Below, piece by piece: positions 17,787 to 26,083 of a DNA stretch of 64,000 nt. The first letter of the stretch is position 1. Each line of letters starts with the position of its first letter. The stretch spans positions 868,001-932,000 of the forward strand of contig NZ_CP130821.1 of assembly GCF_004151275.2 (NCBI RefSeq). Reading direction: 5' to 3'. Below the pieces are notes generated by a model. The model was not told where the DNA came from. It worked only from the letters and a program-made list of their open reading frames with translations, and did no database searches. A program made the position numbers and the translations under genes. This DNA is from Flavobacterium dauae. Its GTDB lineage: Bacteria; Bacteroidota; Bacteroidia; Flavobacteriales; Flavobacteriaceae.

Positions 17787-18023
17787 ATGTCAAGAGTTTG
17801 TCAAATTACAGGAAAGCGCGCGATGGTTGGAAACAACGTATCACACGCTATGAACAAAACTAAGAGAAAGTTTTCTGTAAACTTAGTTAAGAAGCGTTTT
17901 TACATCGCTGAAGAAGACAGATGGGTAACTTTAAAAGTATCTACATCTGCATTAAAAACAATTAACAAAAAAGGTATTGCTGCAGTTTTAAAAGAAGCTA
18001 AAGCAAACGGATTATTAAAGTAA
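17787..18023 (+). CDS. rpmB: 50S ribosomal protein L28
   Basis: This 78-residue protein has the L28 signature: N-terminal [20 protein letters not shown], then [16 protein letters not shown]. It is a structural component of the large ribosomal subunit. It is the first gene of a tight operon with rpmG and the DUF4295 gene (28- and 11-bp gaps), the standard flavobacterial order. Confidence 0.97.
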   Translation: MSRVCQITGKRAMVGNNVSHAMNKTKRKFSVNLVKKRFYIAEEDRWVTLKVSTSALKTINKKGIAAVLKEAKANGLLK

Positions 18024-18051
18024 TTCAGTTCACCATTAAAATTTTATCAAG

Positions 18052-18240
18052 ATGGCAAAGAAAGCAAAAGGAAATAGAATTCAAGTAATTTTAGAATGTA
18101 CTGAGCATAAAGCAACTGGATTACCAGGTACTTCACGTTACATTACTACAAAAAACAAGAAAAATACTCCAGATAGAATGGAAATCAAAAAATTCAATCC
18201 TATCTTAAAGAAAGTAACAGTTCATAAAGAAATTAAATAA
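18052..18240 (+). CDS. rpmG: 50S ribosomal protein L33
   Basis: This 62-residue protein contains [20 protein letters not shown] and [20 protein letters not shown], typical of L33. It lacks the four-cysteine zinc site (one Cys only), so it is the zinc-independent form. It lies between rpmB and the DUF4295 gene in one operon. Confidence 0.97.
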   Translation: MAKKAKGNRIQVILECTEHKATGLPGTSRYITTKNKKNTPDRMEIKKFNPILKKVTVHKEIK

Positions 18241-18251
18241 TTTAGTTAGTC

Positions 18252-18404
18252 ATGGCAAAGAAAACCGTAGCAACATTACAAGGAGGTTCTAAAAAATTAA
18301 CCAAAGCTATTAAAATGGTTAAGTCTCCAAAAACAGGCGCTTACACATTCGTTGAGTCAGTAATGGCTCCTGAGTTAGTTGATGAATTTTTAGCAAAAAA
18401 ATAA
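18252..18404 (+). CDS. DUF4295 protein, Bacteroidota ribosome-associated
   Basis: This 50-residue, very basic protein begins MAKKTVATLQGGSKKLTKAI and ends in APELVDEFLAKK. It matches the small DUF4295 family found downstream of rpmG across Bacteroidota. From memory, structural work on a flavobacterial ribosome identified a lineage-specific large-subunit protein of this kind (bL38); I cannot confirm that here. It starts 11 bp after rpmG and a terminator follows directly, so it is clearly expressed with the ribosomal genes. Confidence 0.9.
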   Translation: MAKKTVATLQGGSKKLTKAIKMVKSPKTGAYTFVESVMAPELVDEFLAKK

Positions 18405-18424
18405 TCATTCAACAAAAAAGCATT

Positions 18425-18456
18425 AAAGCTATCTAATTTTTAGGTAGCTTTTTTTA
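18425..18456 (+). terminator. Terminator of the ribosomal protein operon
   Basis: AAAGCTATCT and AGGTAGCTTT form a 10-bp stem with one G-U pair, followed by seven T. Confidence 0.8.
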
Positions 18457-18579
18457 TTGGTTTTAATTTTAATGAACCCTTTTTCAATATCTCACAGGTT
18501 TTAAAAACTATGAAATCTTGACAAAGACACAAAATTTTTAAAATTTTTGTTAGGTGTTAAAGAAAATAGACACTATTTG

Positions 18580-19302
18580 TTATACCCAACCCGTACGTGC
18601 GGCGTTCACTAAAAGTTCCTGAACACTTTCATACCCTGATTTCTTTAAAATACTTTTTCTGTGATTCCGAATTGTATGAATACTTTTGTTTAATTTTTTT
18701 GAGATGGCATCACTGGATAATCCTTGTACCATTAAGTTTAAAATTTCTTTCTCTTTTTGTGTATAGGTTGTACAAGAATCTTGAACATTGTAGTAGGACG
18801 GATAGCCGTTTAAACCTATAAAGTGTAATTTATATTTATCGTAATGGTTAAGATTGGTAATATTAGAATGAATAACAAGGGTTTTCTTTAAAACTCCATT
18901 TTTTACTTCGCAGGCATACGCTTGTTGCTGAATCCAAACATAAGTTTCGAATTTTGTTTTGATTCTAAAATCGTGCATCACGCAATATTTATCCTGAAGT
19001 TCGGGGCTTAATTGCTTACAAAATTCTAAAGCCTTGGTTTCGTGTTGAATAAATATAGAATGATCTTCTGGATGAATATAATCTAACAAAAGCTGAATTG
19101 TAAACTCCTCTTCTTTGTATCCCAATACCTCTATTAGTTCGGGACTGATATAAGCAATTTCGGAAGTTTCACAGTTAAAAATAAAATAAAACGTCGGAAA
19201 AGGATTAATTGGACTCTTTAACGAAAAGTTCAATTGATGGGTTAAATGATGCTCTTCCGAAAAAATATCGATCCCTTTTTTAAGTAAATTTTCCCAAGCC
19301 AT
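18580..19302 (-). CDS. PAS-LuxR type transcriptional regulator
   Basis: From the ATG at 19302 the protein has 240 residues (MAWENLLKKG); the frame extends to 19356 but adds only a basic, unlikely N-terminus. Residues about 35-155 form a PAS/PAC-like sensor domain (FIFNCETSEIAYISPEL, then VWIQQQAYACEVKNG). The C-terminal 65 residues are a LuxR/GerE helix-turn-helix (YTQKEKEILNLMVQGLSSDA, then LNKSIHTIRNHRKSILKKSG). It is probably a cytoplasmic regulator responding to an unknown signal. It is divergent from the small secreted protein cluster at 19436, which makes that cluster a plausible target. The 174-bp gap 18406-18579 holds only the ribosomal terminator. Confidence 0.85.
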   Translation of the reverse strand: MAWENLLKKGIDIFSEEHHLTHQLNFSLKSPINPFPTFYFIFNCETSEIAYISPELIEVLGYKEEEFTIQLLLDYIHPEDHSIFIQHETKALEFCKQLSPELQDKYCVMHDFRIKTKFETYVWIQQQAYACEVKNGVLKKTLVIHSNITNLNHYDKYKLHFIGLNGYPSYYNVQDSCTTYTQKEKEILNLMVQGLSSDAISKKLNKSIHTIRNHRKSILKKSGYESVQELLVNAARTGWV

Positions 19303-19435
19303 AAAGTAGTATTTAGTAGTTTTTGTTTTATATGTTTTTATTTTTTTTAGATACAAAATAGCTACATATAGCTATTTTTTTATAAATATATTAAAATTAA
19401 ATTTGTTAAAACAATTAACATTTAAAAATTTTATT

Positions 19436-19894
19436 ATGAAAACAATTACAAAATTAGGATTAGCTGTAACTATGTTTATGGCAACCGCAATGTTTAACAG
19501 TACAATGGCACAGACTTACTACGGAGGCAGCGCGTATGTGCACGTGAAAGACGACCAAGGCAATAGCCGTGTTGTAACTGCTACGGTTTCTTGTGCGTAC
19601 AGCACCGAAGCAGACGCGAAGAGAGCATTGGAGCCGGTTAAAGGTTACAACGAAGAATTTAACAGCCAAATTTATTACAGCATAGATCGCTGTTCGTCAA
19701 ATGATGACAAGTACTATGGCGGTTCGTCGTCTGCCCGTGTAAAAGATAGTGACGGCAATAGCCGTGTTGTAACCGCCACCGTTTCTTGTGCATACAGCAC
19801 TGTTTCAGATGCCAAAAAAGCATTGGAACCGGTAAAAAGCTATAACGAAGAATTTATATCAGGCATTACCTATGACATAGACAGCTGTAATTAA
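19436..19894 (+). CDS. Small secreted protein with two tandem 60-residue repeats
   Basis: This 152-residue protein has a signal peptide (residues 1-26, ending STMAQ). The mature part is two near-identical modules of about 60 residues, each YYGGS-x4-VK-x3-GNSRVVTATVSCAYST ... ALEPVK-x-YNEEF and ending in ID-x-C. Each module carries two cysteines, suggesting one disulphide per module. The DNA of the modules is also close, so the duplication is recent. I know no function. It is divergent from the PAS-LuxR regulator and starts a cluster of secreted proteins. The start at 19436, not 19403, begins the signal peptide. Confidence 0.82.
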   Translation: MKTITKLGLAVTMFMATAMFNSTMAQTYYGGSAYVHVKDDQGNSRVVTATVSCAYSTEADAKRALEPVKGYNEEFNSQIYYSIDRCSSNDDKYYGGSSSARVKDSDGNSRVVTATVSCAYSTVSDAKKALEPVKSYNEEFISGITYDIDSCN

Positions 19895-19900
19895 CCCCAT

Positions 19901-19938
19901 AACTCCAACGGAGTTTTACACTCCGTTGGAGTTAAAAC
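19901..19938. terminator. Hairpin terminator
   Basis: AACTCCAACGGAG and CTCCGTTGGAGTT form a 13-bp perfect stem with a 7-nt loop. The A-rich tail on the plus strand makes it only a moderate intrinsic terminator. Confidence 0.6.
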
Positions 19939-19973
19939 AAATTAAATTTTTAAACATAAAATAAATAAAGAAT

Positions 19974-20411
19974 ATGAAAACCATTACAAAATTAGGATTG
20001 GCTGTACTACTATTTATGGCAACCGCAGTAAGTAACCACGCACAGGCATAAACTAAAGAGGAAACTATAAGCTGGTTAAAAGAAAAATTAAGCAAGTATA
20101 TGTATCAGGATAAAACTAGTAACATAACCTTACAAAGTATAGACGAATGCAAAATGGTTTTTAACTATACTTATAATGGTACTAAGCAGTACCAACAAAT
20201 ATTGCCCACTGCAATTACAGGTATTAACAATGATGATCGATTTACGTATAGTGCACAAGTAGCATCAGATCAAGAACAAGGAAAAGAAGCTACTTTCAGT
20301 TCTTCTAGTTATTTAAAACTTGGCGAAAGAGAAGAAAATATTAAGGCACGTGTAGAAAAAGCCTTAAAACACTTGGCAACTTTTTGCCCTAAAAAACAAG
20401 AAACGTTTTAA
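19974..20411 (+). pseudogene. Secreted protein gene with in-frame nonsense codon
   Basis: An ATG at 19974 encodes a signal peptide (MKTITKLGLAVLLFMATAVS then NHAQA). TAA at 20049-20051 interrupts it right at the predicted cleavage site. The same frame continues without a break: TKEETISWLKEKLSKYMYQD to the stop at 20411. One base change (for example CAA to TAA) explains it. The signal-peptide DNA is nearly identical to that of the gene at 19436. The mature part (about 120 residues) resembles the start of the 21250 product (KEETEKYLVKMI). An internal ATG at 20100 could still give a cytoplasmic 103-residue fragment. Intact function is unlikely unless the stop is read through. Confidence 0.75.
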
Positions 20412-20430
20412 CTTTTAAAACTTAGAAAGT

Positions 20431-21231
20431 ATGAGAACAAAACTACTATTAATACCATTGTTGTTAATAACAGGAGTGGTTTGGGGGCAGGAAGATAATA
20501 TTAAAATCGGCAATCAGTTTATTTTAAGAGCCTCTGCAAAACATTCTACAACAGATGTAAACCAAAGCACTATATATAATGAAACAAGTGAAACTGCTAA
20601 TTATTTAGATGATGGTATTAAATATAAAATTGTAGATATTGAGGGAGATAATATTATAGTGAAAGTTTATCCTCTTTTTAAAAAACCTGGAAAAAAATTT
20701 AAAGGTGTTTCAAAAGCTACATATTATAACAACAAATTATTTTCAATAACTAAGGCTGAATATTTAGCTAAAGCAGAAAAATTTGTAAAAGAGGATGTGC
20801 CTGATCGGTTGTCAATAGGAATACTTACTTTGCCGTTTAAATTCAGACCTCAGGATGAAAAAACTTTTGAAGCTCAATTTAATTTAAACTCAACTTTAAA
20901 TATACTTTTGGGAGTTCCGCGTCCTTCTCATAATTATTTTATTCAGGTAGGTGCTGGCTTAGGAAGTGTAGAACTTAATTCAAATAATTCCCTAGGAATT
21001 GGAGTTGATGAAAATATCAATGCAGCTACGCTAACAATGTTTAGTGGAGTAATGCTTCAGTATAAAAAAGTTCAAGCAGGAATTTATGTTGGTGTAGATC
21101 ATATAAACAATCAAAATCACTATCAATGGAAAAACAATGGTAACATGTGGTTTGGGTTTGGAGTTGGATACCAACTTTTTAATGTCGGCTTAGGTGAGGA
21201 TAGAAAAAAAACTCAAGAACAAAATAAATAA
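20431..21231 (+). CDS. Exported hypothetical protein, beta-rich C-terminus
   Basis: This 266-residue protein has a signal peptide ending near VVWGQ (residues 1-20). The C-terminal half has alternating aromatic strands (NYFIQVGAGLGSVEL, AGIYVGVDHINN, NMWFGFGVGYQLFNVGLG), like a small outer-membrane barrel. I do not recognise the family. It lies 19 bp after the broken secreted gene and 18 bp before the next one, so the three form one unit. Codon and base use look like the AT-rich neighbours. Confidence 0.75.
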   Translation: MRTKLLLIPLLLITGVVWGQEDNIKIGNQFILRASAKHSTTDVNQSTIYNETSETANYLDDGIKYKIVDIEGDNIIVKVYPLFKKPGKKFKGVSKATYYNNKLFSITKAEYLAKAEKFVKEDVPDRLSIGILTLPFKFRPQDEKTFEAQFNLNSTLNILLGVPRPSHNYFIQVGAGLGSVELNSNNSLGIGVDENINAATLTMFSGVMLQYKKVQAGIYVGVDHINNQNHYQWKNNGNMWFGFGVGYQLFNVGLGEDRKKTQEQNK

Positions 21232-21249
21232 TTTTAAAATTCAAATAAT

Positions 21250-21855
21250 ATGAAAACAATAGCAACACTTTTAATTCTTTTTTGTGGCGTTACCTTTAGT
21301 AACGCACAAGAAAAAAAACTCCCTAATAAAGAGGAAACAGAAAAATATTTAGTTAAAATGATTACGGAGGGTAATGGAAAAGAATATGCATGGGGTGATA
21401 ACAATAGAGTGTCAAAAAACTGGTATACATCCAATGGATTATTTGATTATATTGTTTATTACGAAGGTCAAGACCAATTTTTATGTAATACACGATATAC
21501 AGGACAGCAAGTTACAGTTACATATGATAAATATATAACTTATAGTACAATAGATATAAGTAAACTGATTAATGTTGAACAAACTTCTAAAAGTGCATCA
21601 AATGCAACTTCATTAAAAGTTAAGTTAACATTCGATGGAAGATTTATTACAGAAAATATTGGATATAAAAAATTCAGCATTACCTCTGTTGGTCAATGTG
21701 TTAATGATGAAACATATAAAATTGATTTCATATATCTTTACATCCCCAACGAAGAAGGTAGTTTTGACCGTTTCAAAAAAGCATTATTTCATTACAAAGA
21801 TCTTTTAATTGCCGAGCAAAAACAAAAAATTGCAGACGACCCTTTTGCAAACTAA
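21250..21855 (+). CDS. Exported hypothetical protein
   Basis: This 201-residue protein has a signal peptide ending at SNAQ (residue 20). The mature N-terminus KKLPNKEETEKYLVKMITEG resembles TKEETISWLKEKLSKY of the broken gene at 19974, so the two are probably distant paralogs. The mature part has one Cys in a predicted strand (FLCNTRYTGQ) and another in SVGQCVNDE. No enzymatic motif is visible. A strong terminator follows. Confidence 0.75.
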   Translation: MKTIATLLILFCGVTFSNAQEKKLPNKEETEKYLVKMITEGNGKEYAWGDNNRVSKNWYTSNGLFDYIVYYEGQDQFLCNTRYTGQQVTVTYDKYITYSTIDISKLINVEQTSKSASNATSLKVKLTFDGRFITENIGYKKFSITSVGQCVNDETYKIDFIYLYIPNEEGSFDRFKKALFHYKDLLIAEQKQKIADDPFAN

Positions 21856-21864
21856 ACTACAACC

Positions 21865-21903
21865 AACCCTAACGGTGTTTTTAAACGCTGTTAGGGTTTA
21901 TAT
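21865..21903. terminator. Hairpin terminator
   Basis: AACCCTAACGGTGTTT pairs with AAACGCTGTTAGGGTT (16 positions, two G-U pairs). It closes the secreted-protein unit 19974-21855. Confidence 0.65.
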
Positions 21904-21912
21904 AAAAAAACT

Positions 21913-22326
21913 ATGAACCTATTCAATTTATTCAACAAAAAAGAAACACCAACGCCTGCTTACCAAGTGGGGCAAGAGTGGCAGTACCATACGCGCCCAG
22001 GCGAAGAGGCTTCTACCATAAAAATAACCAAAATAGAATATTATACAGGGGTGGGCTGCATTATTCATATTGCGATACTCAATGTCAATATTCAAAATCC
22101 GCAACACCCTGACGGATTAAAAGAAATATTGCACATCCCTATTGCCGAAGCCGCTTTGCGAAACAGTACCACACAACTCAAGGACGACCGTTGCGAATTG
22201 CCCGATTACGAGTTTGGTTTTGTACATTGGAAAAACTTATACGACGAAGAAAAAGCTGGCTATTTTGATACGTCAGTAAACGAAATTGTCAATTATTTAG
22301 AATCGGGTTCTTTTGAAAAAAGCTAA
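21913..22326 (+). CDS. Hypothetical cytoplasmic protein
   Basis: This 137-residue protein has no signal peptide. It contains VGQEWQYHTRPGEEASTIKI, a pattern I have seen in uncharacterised small proteins where a W-x-Y-x-TRPGEE segment opens a beta-rich domain. A FVHWKNLYDEEKAGYFDTSV segment lies near the C-terminus. Its base composition is more GC-rich than the genes before it. It starts after a terminator and runs 5 bp short of the next gene, so the two are coupled. Function is unknown; an immunity-type or binding protein is possible. Confidence 0.7.
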   Translation: MNLFNLFNKKETPTPAYQVGQEWQYHTRPGEEASTIKITKIEYYTGVGCIIHIAILNVNIQNPQHPDGLKEILHIPIAEAALRNSTTQLKDDRCELPDYEFGFVHWKNLYDEEKAGYFDTSVNEIVNYLESGSFEKS

Positions 22327-22330
22327 AGAA

Positions 22331-22813
22331 ATGAAAAAACTGTTTTTAATCCTTTTGTTAGGGGTAAGTCAATTATCGTTGGCTCAAAACCATAAAATTG
22401 TAACACTGTTCAACAAGCAATTGCAAAAAGAGATGACGCATTTTTACACCGATGAAGAAAGAAAAAACTTTATTGTTACAGAAGCTTTTCGGATAGATAA
22501 AAACAACATCTTGCACTTTGGTTATACAATAAAGAGTTACGATGGAGGAAAAATAAGCGTCTACAGTCAAATTCCATTAAACAAGATAATGAATATTGGA
22601 AAGGATTACACTATTTATTTTGAATCGTTAGACAACGACGTTACCCAAACCCAAACCCACTACGAGAAAAACGGCAATATCCTGAAAACAAAAACAGACA
22701 AAACGCATTTGTTTTCCACAGAAATAAACAAAGAACATTACCCAAACCGATTTATGAAACGCCTAGCTAAAGCGTTAAGAAAAATAGGTTATGATGTTGA
22801 ATGTGGATATTAA
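22331..22813 (+). CDS. Exported hypothetical protein
   Basis: From the ATG at 22331 the protein has 160 residues with a signal peptide ending LSLAQ (residue 19). The longer frame from 22313 adds six residues overlapping the previous gene and is less likely. The mature part is mixed alpha/beta with a basic helical end (KRLAKALRKIGYDVECGY). It is translationally close to the preceding cytoplasmic protein. Pairing of a cytoplasmic and an exported protein might suggest a functional pair; this is inference only. Confidence 0.72.
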   Translation: MKKLFLILLLGVSQLSLAQNHKIVTLFNKQLQKEMTHFYTDEERKNFIVTEAFRIDKNNILHFGYTIKSYDGGKISVYSQIPLNKIMNIGKDYTIYFESLDNDVTQTQTHYEKNGNILKTKTDKTHLFSTEINKEHYPNRFMKRLAKALRKIGYDVECGY

Positions 22814-22898
22814 TAGGCAAAAAATCGGTTTAATCATCTTGTAAAGTAAAATTTTCAAACAACTAACATTTATCACAAATCCATTCAATTAATATCAG

Positions 22899-22906
22899 TA
22901 TATTTG
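22899..22906 (+). promoter_or_regulatory. -7 promoter element upstream of ftsY
   Basis: TATATTTG matches TAnnTTTG and is 20 bp upstream of the ftsY ATG. No clear TTG element is found at the usual distance, so the call is weak. Confidence 0.35.
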
Positions 22907-22926
22907 TTACTTAAAAATTGTAGAAT

Positions 22927-23880
22927 ATGAGTTTTTTTAAGCGTTTATTTTCATCTGAAAAGAAAGAAACACTTGATAAAGGGCTTGAAAAGTCAAAAAC
23001 ATCTTTTTTTGATAAACTTTCAAAAGCAGTTGCCGGAAAATCAAAAGTAGATGACGATGTTTTAGATAATCTTGAAGATATCCTAATCACCTCAGACGTA
23101 GGTGTGAATACCACTTTAAAGATTATCGACCGTATTGAAAAGCGTGTAGCCGAAGATAAATATTTGGGAACCGATGAGTTGAACAAAATTTTGCGCGAAG
23201 AAATTTCAGGTTTACTTTCTGAAACAAAATCGGGCGAAGCCATAGAATTTGAAGTTCCAAAAGACAAAAAACCGTACGTAATTATGGTTGTTGGCGTAAA
23301 TGGTGTTGGTAAAACAACAACTATTGGCAAGCTGGCGTATCAGTTTAAAAAAGCGGGGCACAAAGTAGTTTTAGGTGCGGCAGATACGTTTCGTGCAGCA
23401 GCTATCGATCAGTTACAAATTTGGGCAGATCGCGTTCAGGTGCCAATCGTAAAGCAGCAAATGGGATCAGATCCGGCTTCGGTGGCTTTTGATACCTTAG
23501 AATCTGCGGTTGCACAAAATGCCGATGTGGTAATTATTGATACCGCGGGGCGTTTGCACAACAAAGTAGGTTTAATGAACGAATTAACCAAGGTAAAACG
23601 CGTTATGCAAAAGGTTATTGGCGATGCACCGCACGATGTAATGTTGGTTTTAGACGGATCAACCGGTCAAAATGCCTTTGAGCAGGCAAAACAATTCACC
23701 GCAGCAACCGAAGTTTCGTCGTTAGCCGTAACAAAATTAGACGGTACGGCAAAAGGTGGTGTGGTAATTGGTATTTCAGATCAGTTTCAAATTCCGGTAA
23801 AATACATCGGGGTAGGAGAAGGGATTGAAGATTTACAGGTTTTTAATAAATACGAATTCGTAGATTCATTCTTTAAATAA
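22927..23880 (+). CDS. ftsY: Signal recognition particle receptor FtsY
   Basis: This 317-residue SRP-type GTPase docks ribosome-nascent chain complexes at the inner membrane. It has a short N-terminal helical N domain (1-100), then the G domain with P-loop GVNGVGKTTTIGKLAYQF, DTFRAAAIDQL, DTAGRLHNKVGL and TKLDGTAKGGVV. The long acidic A domain of E. coli is absent, as in most Bacteroidota. Its stop overlaps the start of a lipoprotein gene by one base (TAATG). Confidence 0.97.
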   Translation: MSFFKRLFSSEKKETLDKGLEKSKTSFFDKLSKAVAGKSKVDDDVLDNLEDILITSDVGVNTTLKIIDRIEKRVAEDKYLGTDELNKILREEISGLLSETKSGEAIEFEVPKDKKPYVIMVVGVNGVGKTTTIGKLAYQFKKAGHKVVLGAADTFRAAAIDQLQIWADRVQVPIVKQQMGSDPASVAFDTLESAVAQNADVVIIDTAGRLHNKVGLMNELTKVKRVMQKVIGDAPHDVMLVLDGSTGQNAFEQAKQFTAATEVSSLAVTKLDGTAKGGVVIGISDQFQIPVKYIGVGEGIEDLQVFNKYEFVDSFFK

Positions 23881-24302
23881 TGAAAAATATTATAGGCTTA
23901 TTTGTTTTTAGTTTGTTAGCAGTTTCTTGTTCAAAACCAATTTCTACCGAAGAATTAAAGAATTTAAACGGATATTGGGAAATAAACGAAGTAAAAACAT
24001 CTGATGGAGATACCAAAGAATTTCAATCAAACAACAATGTAGATTTGTTTGAATTGGACGGTTTAAAGGGAACTCGAACTAAAGTTGTTCCACAACTCGA
24101 TGGAAAAAAGGCATCAAACGGTATCAAAGAACAATTTACGGTTTTAGATTCTGCCAACGCAACCTATTTGAAATATACTACAGATTTTTCTAAATGGACA
24201 GAAAAAGTTGATAAATTAACTAAAGATGAACTGGTAATTATCAACCAAAACGATATAAAATACACATATAAAAGGGTTACACCGATTGTAGTAAATGAAT
24301 AA
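23880..24302 (+). CDS. Lipocalin-like lipoprotein
   Basis: This 140-residue protein has lipobox Cys17 (LLAVSC) and is predicted lipidated. NLNGYWEINEV near the mature N-terminus is typical of lipocalin-like small lipoproteins, and the C-terminus KDELVIINQNDIKYTYKRV fits a final beta strand. It overlaps ftsY by 1 bp upstream and the DUF721 gene by 8 bp downstream, so the three genes form one translationally coupled operon. The ligand is unknown. Confidence 0.85.
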   Translation: MKNIIGLFVFSLLAVSCSKPISTEELKNLNGYWEINEVKTSDGDTKEFQSNNNVDLFELDGLKGTRTKVVPQLDGKKASNGIKEQFTVLDSANATYLKYTTDFSKWTEKVDKLTKDELVIINQNDIKYTYKRVTPIVVNE

Positions 24303-24612
24303 TAAAAGATTTAATCCTTACAAACGTTTGCACGAAGAATCATCGGTTCAAGATATTTTGGGGAAAATGATTTCGGGCTATAATTTAGAAAAAGGAATTG
24401 ATAAACTAAATGTTCGCGAAGCCTGGATAAAGCTTTTAGGTCCGGGAATTGCAGCTTACACACAACAGGTAGAGTTACGGAAAGATACGTTGTTTGTTTC
24501 GTTGTCGTCTAATGTTTTGCGAGAAGAATTAAGTTACGGTTTAGATAAAATAATACGAATGATTAACGAAGATCTGAACAAAGAAATCATTAAAAAAATA
24601 ATTTTAAGATGA
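24295..24612 (+). CDS. DUF721 family protein
   Basis: This 105-residue protein has the DUF721 pattern: DILGKMISGYNLEKGIDKLN, then VREAWIKLLGPGIAAYTQQV and LRKDTLFVSLSSNVLREEL. The family is thought to bind nucleic acid, but its role is not settled. It overlaps the preceding lipoprotein gene by 8 bp and ends one operon with ftsY; a terminator follows immediately. Confidence 0.88.
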   Translation: MNNKRFNPYKRLHEESSVQDILGKMISGYNLEKGIDKLNVREAWIKLLGPGIAAYTQQVELRKDTLFVSLSSNVLREELSYGLDKIIRMINEDLNKEIIKKIILR

Positions 24613-24638
24613 ACTCATAAATTTTATGAGTTTTTTTA
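24612..24638 (+). terminator. Terminator of the ftsY operon
   Basis: AACTCATAAA and TTTATGAGTT form a 10-bp perfect stem directly after the DUF721 stop, followed by seven T. Confidence 0.85.
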
Positions 24639-24685
24639 TGTTATTTATTTTTTTGTTTGTATATTCGGTTAAAATTCAAAATATT

Positions 24686-25990
24686 ATGAAAAGAACAATA
24701 CTTTTAACAGCAGTTTTATTTGCATCGGTAACCACTTTTGCACAAAAGTTTGAAAACCGTGCATCTTTTTGGGCAAAACCGGGTAGTACAGAAAATACCA
24801 AGCAAGTAGTTGGTAAAGCGGCGATAGACAACCCATCAAATCAATCGTTAACAACATCAATTGGAGCGGGAAGTTCAAATTTCTATGTAGTTTTTAAATC
24901 AGAAGACAATGTAGAAAAAGATTTAATGGATTTTACGTTTACTTGCTATCAACATACGTTAACCACACACAACATCAATTATACCGATGTTAAAAAGGTG
25001 GAAGAAAAAAGACGTACAGGTGCCATTGTAAAATACGGTTTTGATTTTCCTAATGCAAGTGGCGATAAAAATTATGTAACCATTGTTGATAAACCAAACG
25101 ATTTAACAAATGTGTACGAAGTAATTTATGTAAACGATAAATTTACCGAGTTAGATCATCAGCAAATTCAAACCTATTTATCGGTGAATTACGGAATTTC
25201 GTTAATAAATTCAGCGAATTACTTTGATGCCAACGGAAAACAGATTTGGAACAACAATTTAAATCCACAATACAATAATGCCATTACCGGTTTAGGCAGA
25301 AGCGATTATTTTAAGCTGAATAAAATCCAAACAGTAAATTCGGTTGATAAACGTTTAGAAATCAGTACCACTAATTTTAATGATAACGAGTATTTATTTA
25401 TTGGAACAAATAATGAAAATACAGCTTTTGTAAAAACAAACGATGGCGAAATTTTAGATTCGTCTTGGTTGGTACAAACAAATGCAACATCTAATTTAAC
25501 TACATTGCGTTTTAATTTAAAATCGATAAAATCAGCCGGAACGTATGAGTTGTTAATCAATCAAAACGCTACAGCGTTTGTTAATGATAACGTATTAAAA
25601 GTTCAAGGCAAAGTAGAAGGAAACCAATTGGTTTTTGAAAACGTGTTGTTTGATGCAGATGGCAATGGATACGACACCTTTTCTATAGGATACACAACCA
25701 CAGCAAAAGAAAACACAAAACCAGAGGTTGTTTCTGCAAACACATCTCGTGTAAATGCTTATCCAAATCCGGCGGGAGTTAACGAAACAGTTAGCGTATC
25801 TTATAATTTTGGAAAAACAACCAATTTATATATTCACGTTTTTACTGTTGACGGCAAACTTATCAATAAAAAAGAAATCAACAATATTGATCATTACGTA
25901 TTCGATACCAAATTTAATGCAAGCGGCGTTTACTTAATTGTATCAACCTATAACGGCGAAGTGTCCACAAATAAAATAGTTGTCAAATAA
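24686..25990 (+). CDS. T9SS-secreted protein with DUF8202-like domain
   Basis: From the ATG at 24686 the protein has 434 residues; the frame from 24626 runs through the terminator T-tract and is rejected. The signal peptide ends TTFAQ (residue 20). The middle (IYVNDKFTELDHQQIQTYLS, then VNYGISLINSANYFDANGKQ and NAITGLGRSDYFKLNKIQ) matches the conserved module of many flavobacterial surface proteins, which I recall as DUF8202. The last 75 residues (NAYPNPAGVNETVSVSYNFG to VSTNKIVVK) are a type A T9SS sorting domain. It is probably surface exposed; function is unknown. It stands alone between two terminators. Confidence 0.88.
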   Translation: MKRTILLTAVLFASVTTFAQKFENRASFWAKPGSTENTKQVVGKAAIDNPSNQSLTTSIGAGSSNFYVVFKSEDNVEKDLMDFTFTCYQHTLTTHNINYTDVKKVEEKRRTGAIVKYGFDFPNASGDKNYVTIVDKPNDLTNVYEVIYVNDKFTELDHQQIQTYLSVNYGISLINSANYFDANGKQIWNNNLNPQYNNAITGLGRSDYFKLNKIQTVNSVDKRLEISTTNFNDNEYLFIGTNNENTAFVKTNDGEILDSSWLVQTNATSNLTTLRFNLKSIKSAGTYELLINQNATAFVNDNVLKVQGKVEGNQLVFENVLFDADGNGYDTFSIGYTTTAKENTKPEVVSANTSRVNAYPNPAGVNETVSVSYNFGKTTNLYIHVFTVDGKLINKKEINNIDHYVFDTKFNASGVYLIVSTYNGEVSTNKIVVK

Positions 25991-26010
25991 GTTAAATTTA
26001 AGTTAGTTTA

Positions 26011-26041
26011 AAACACCCTTTCTGCAAAGGGTGTTTTTTAT
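26011..26041 (+). terminator. Terminator after the T9SS protein gene
   Basis: AACACCCTTT and AAAGGGTGTT form a 10-bp perfect stem with a CTGC loop and a T6 tail. Confidence 0.85.
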
Positions 26042-26083
26042 TCGTATTAATTGTAGTAAATTTGAATTTTACTTTAGTACGAT

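Noticed and set aside
24626-24685. N-terminal extension of the T9SS protein at 24686
   Set aside because: It would be translated from the T-tract of the ftsY-operon terminator; the ATG at 24686 gives a standard signal peptide.
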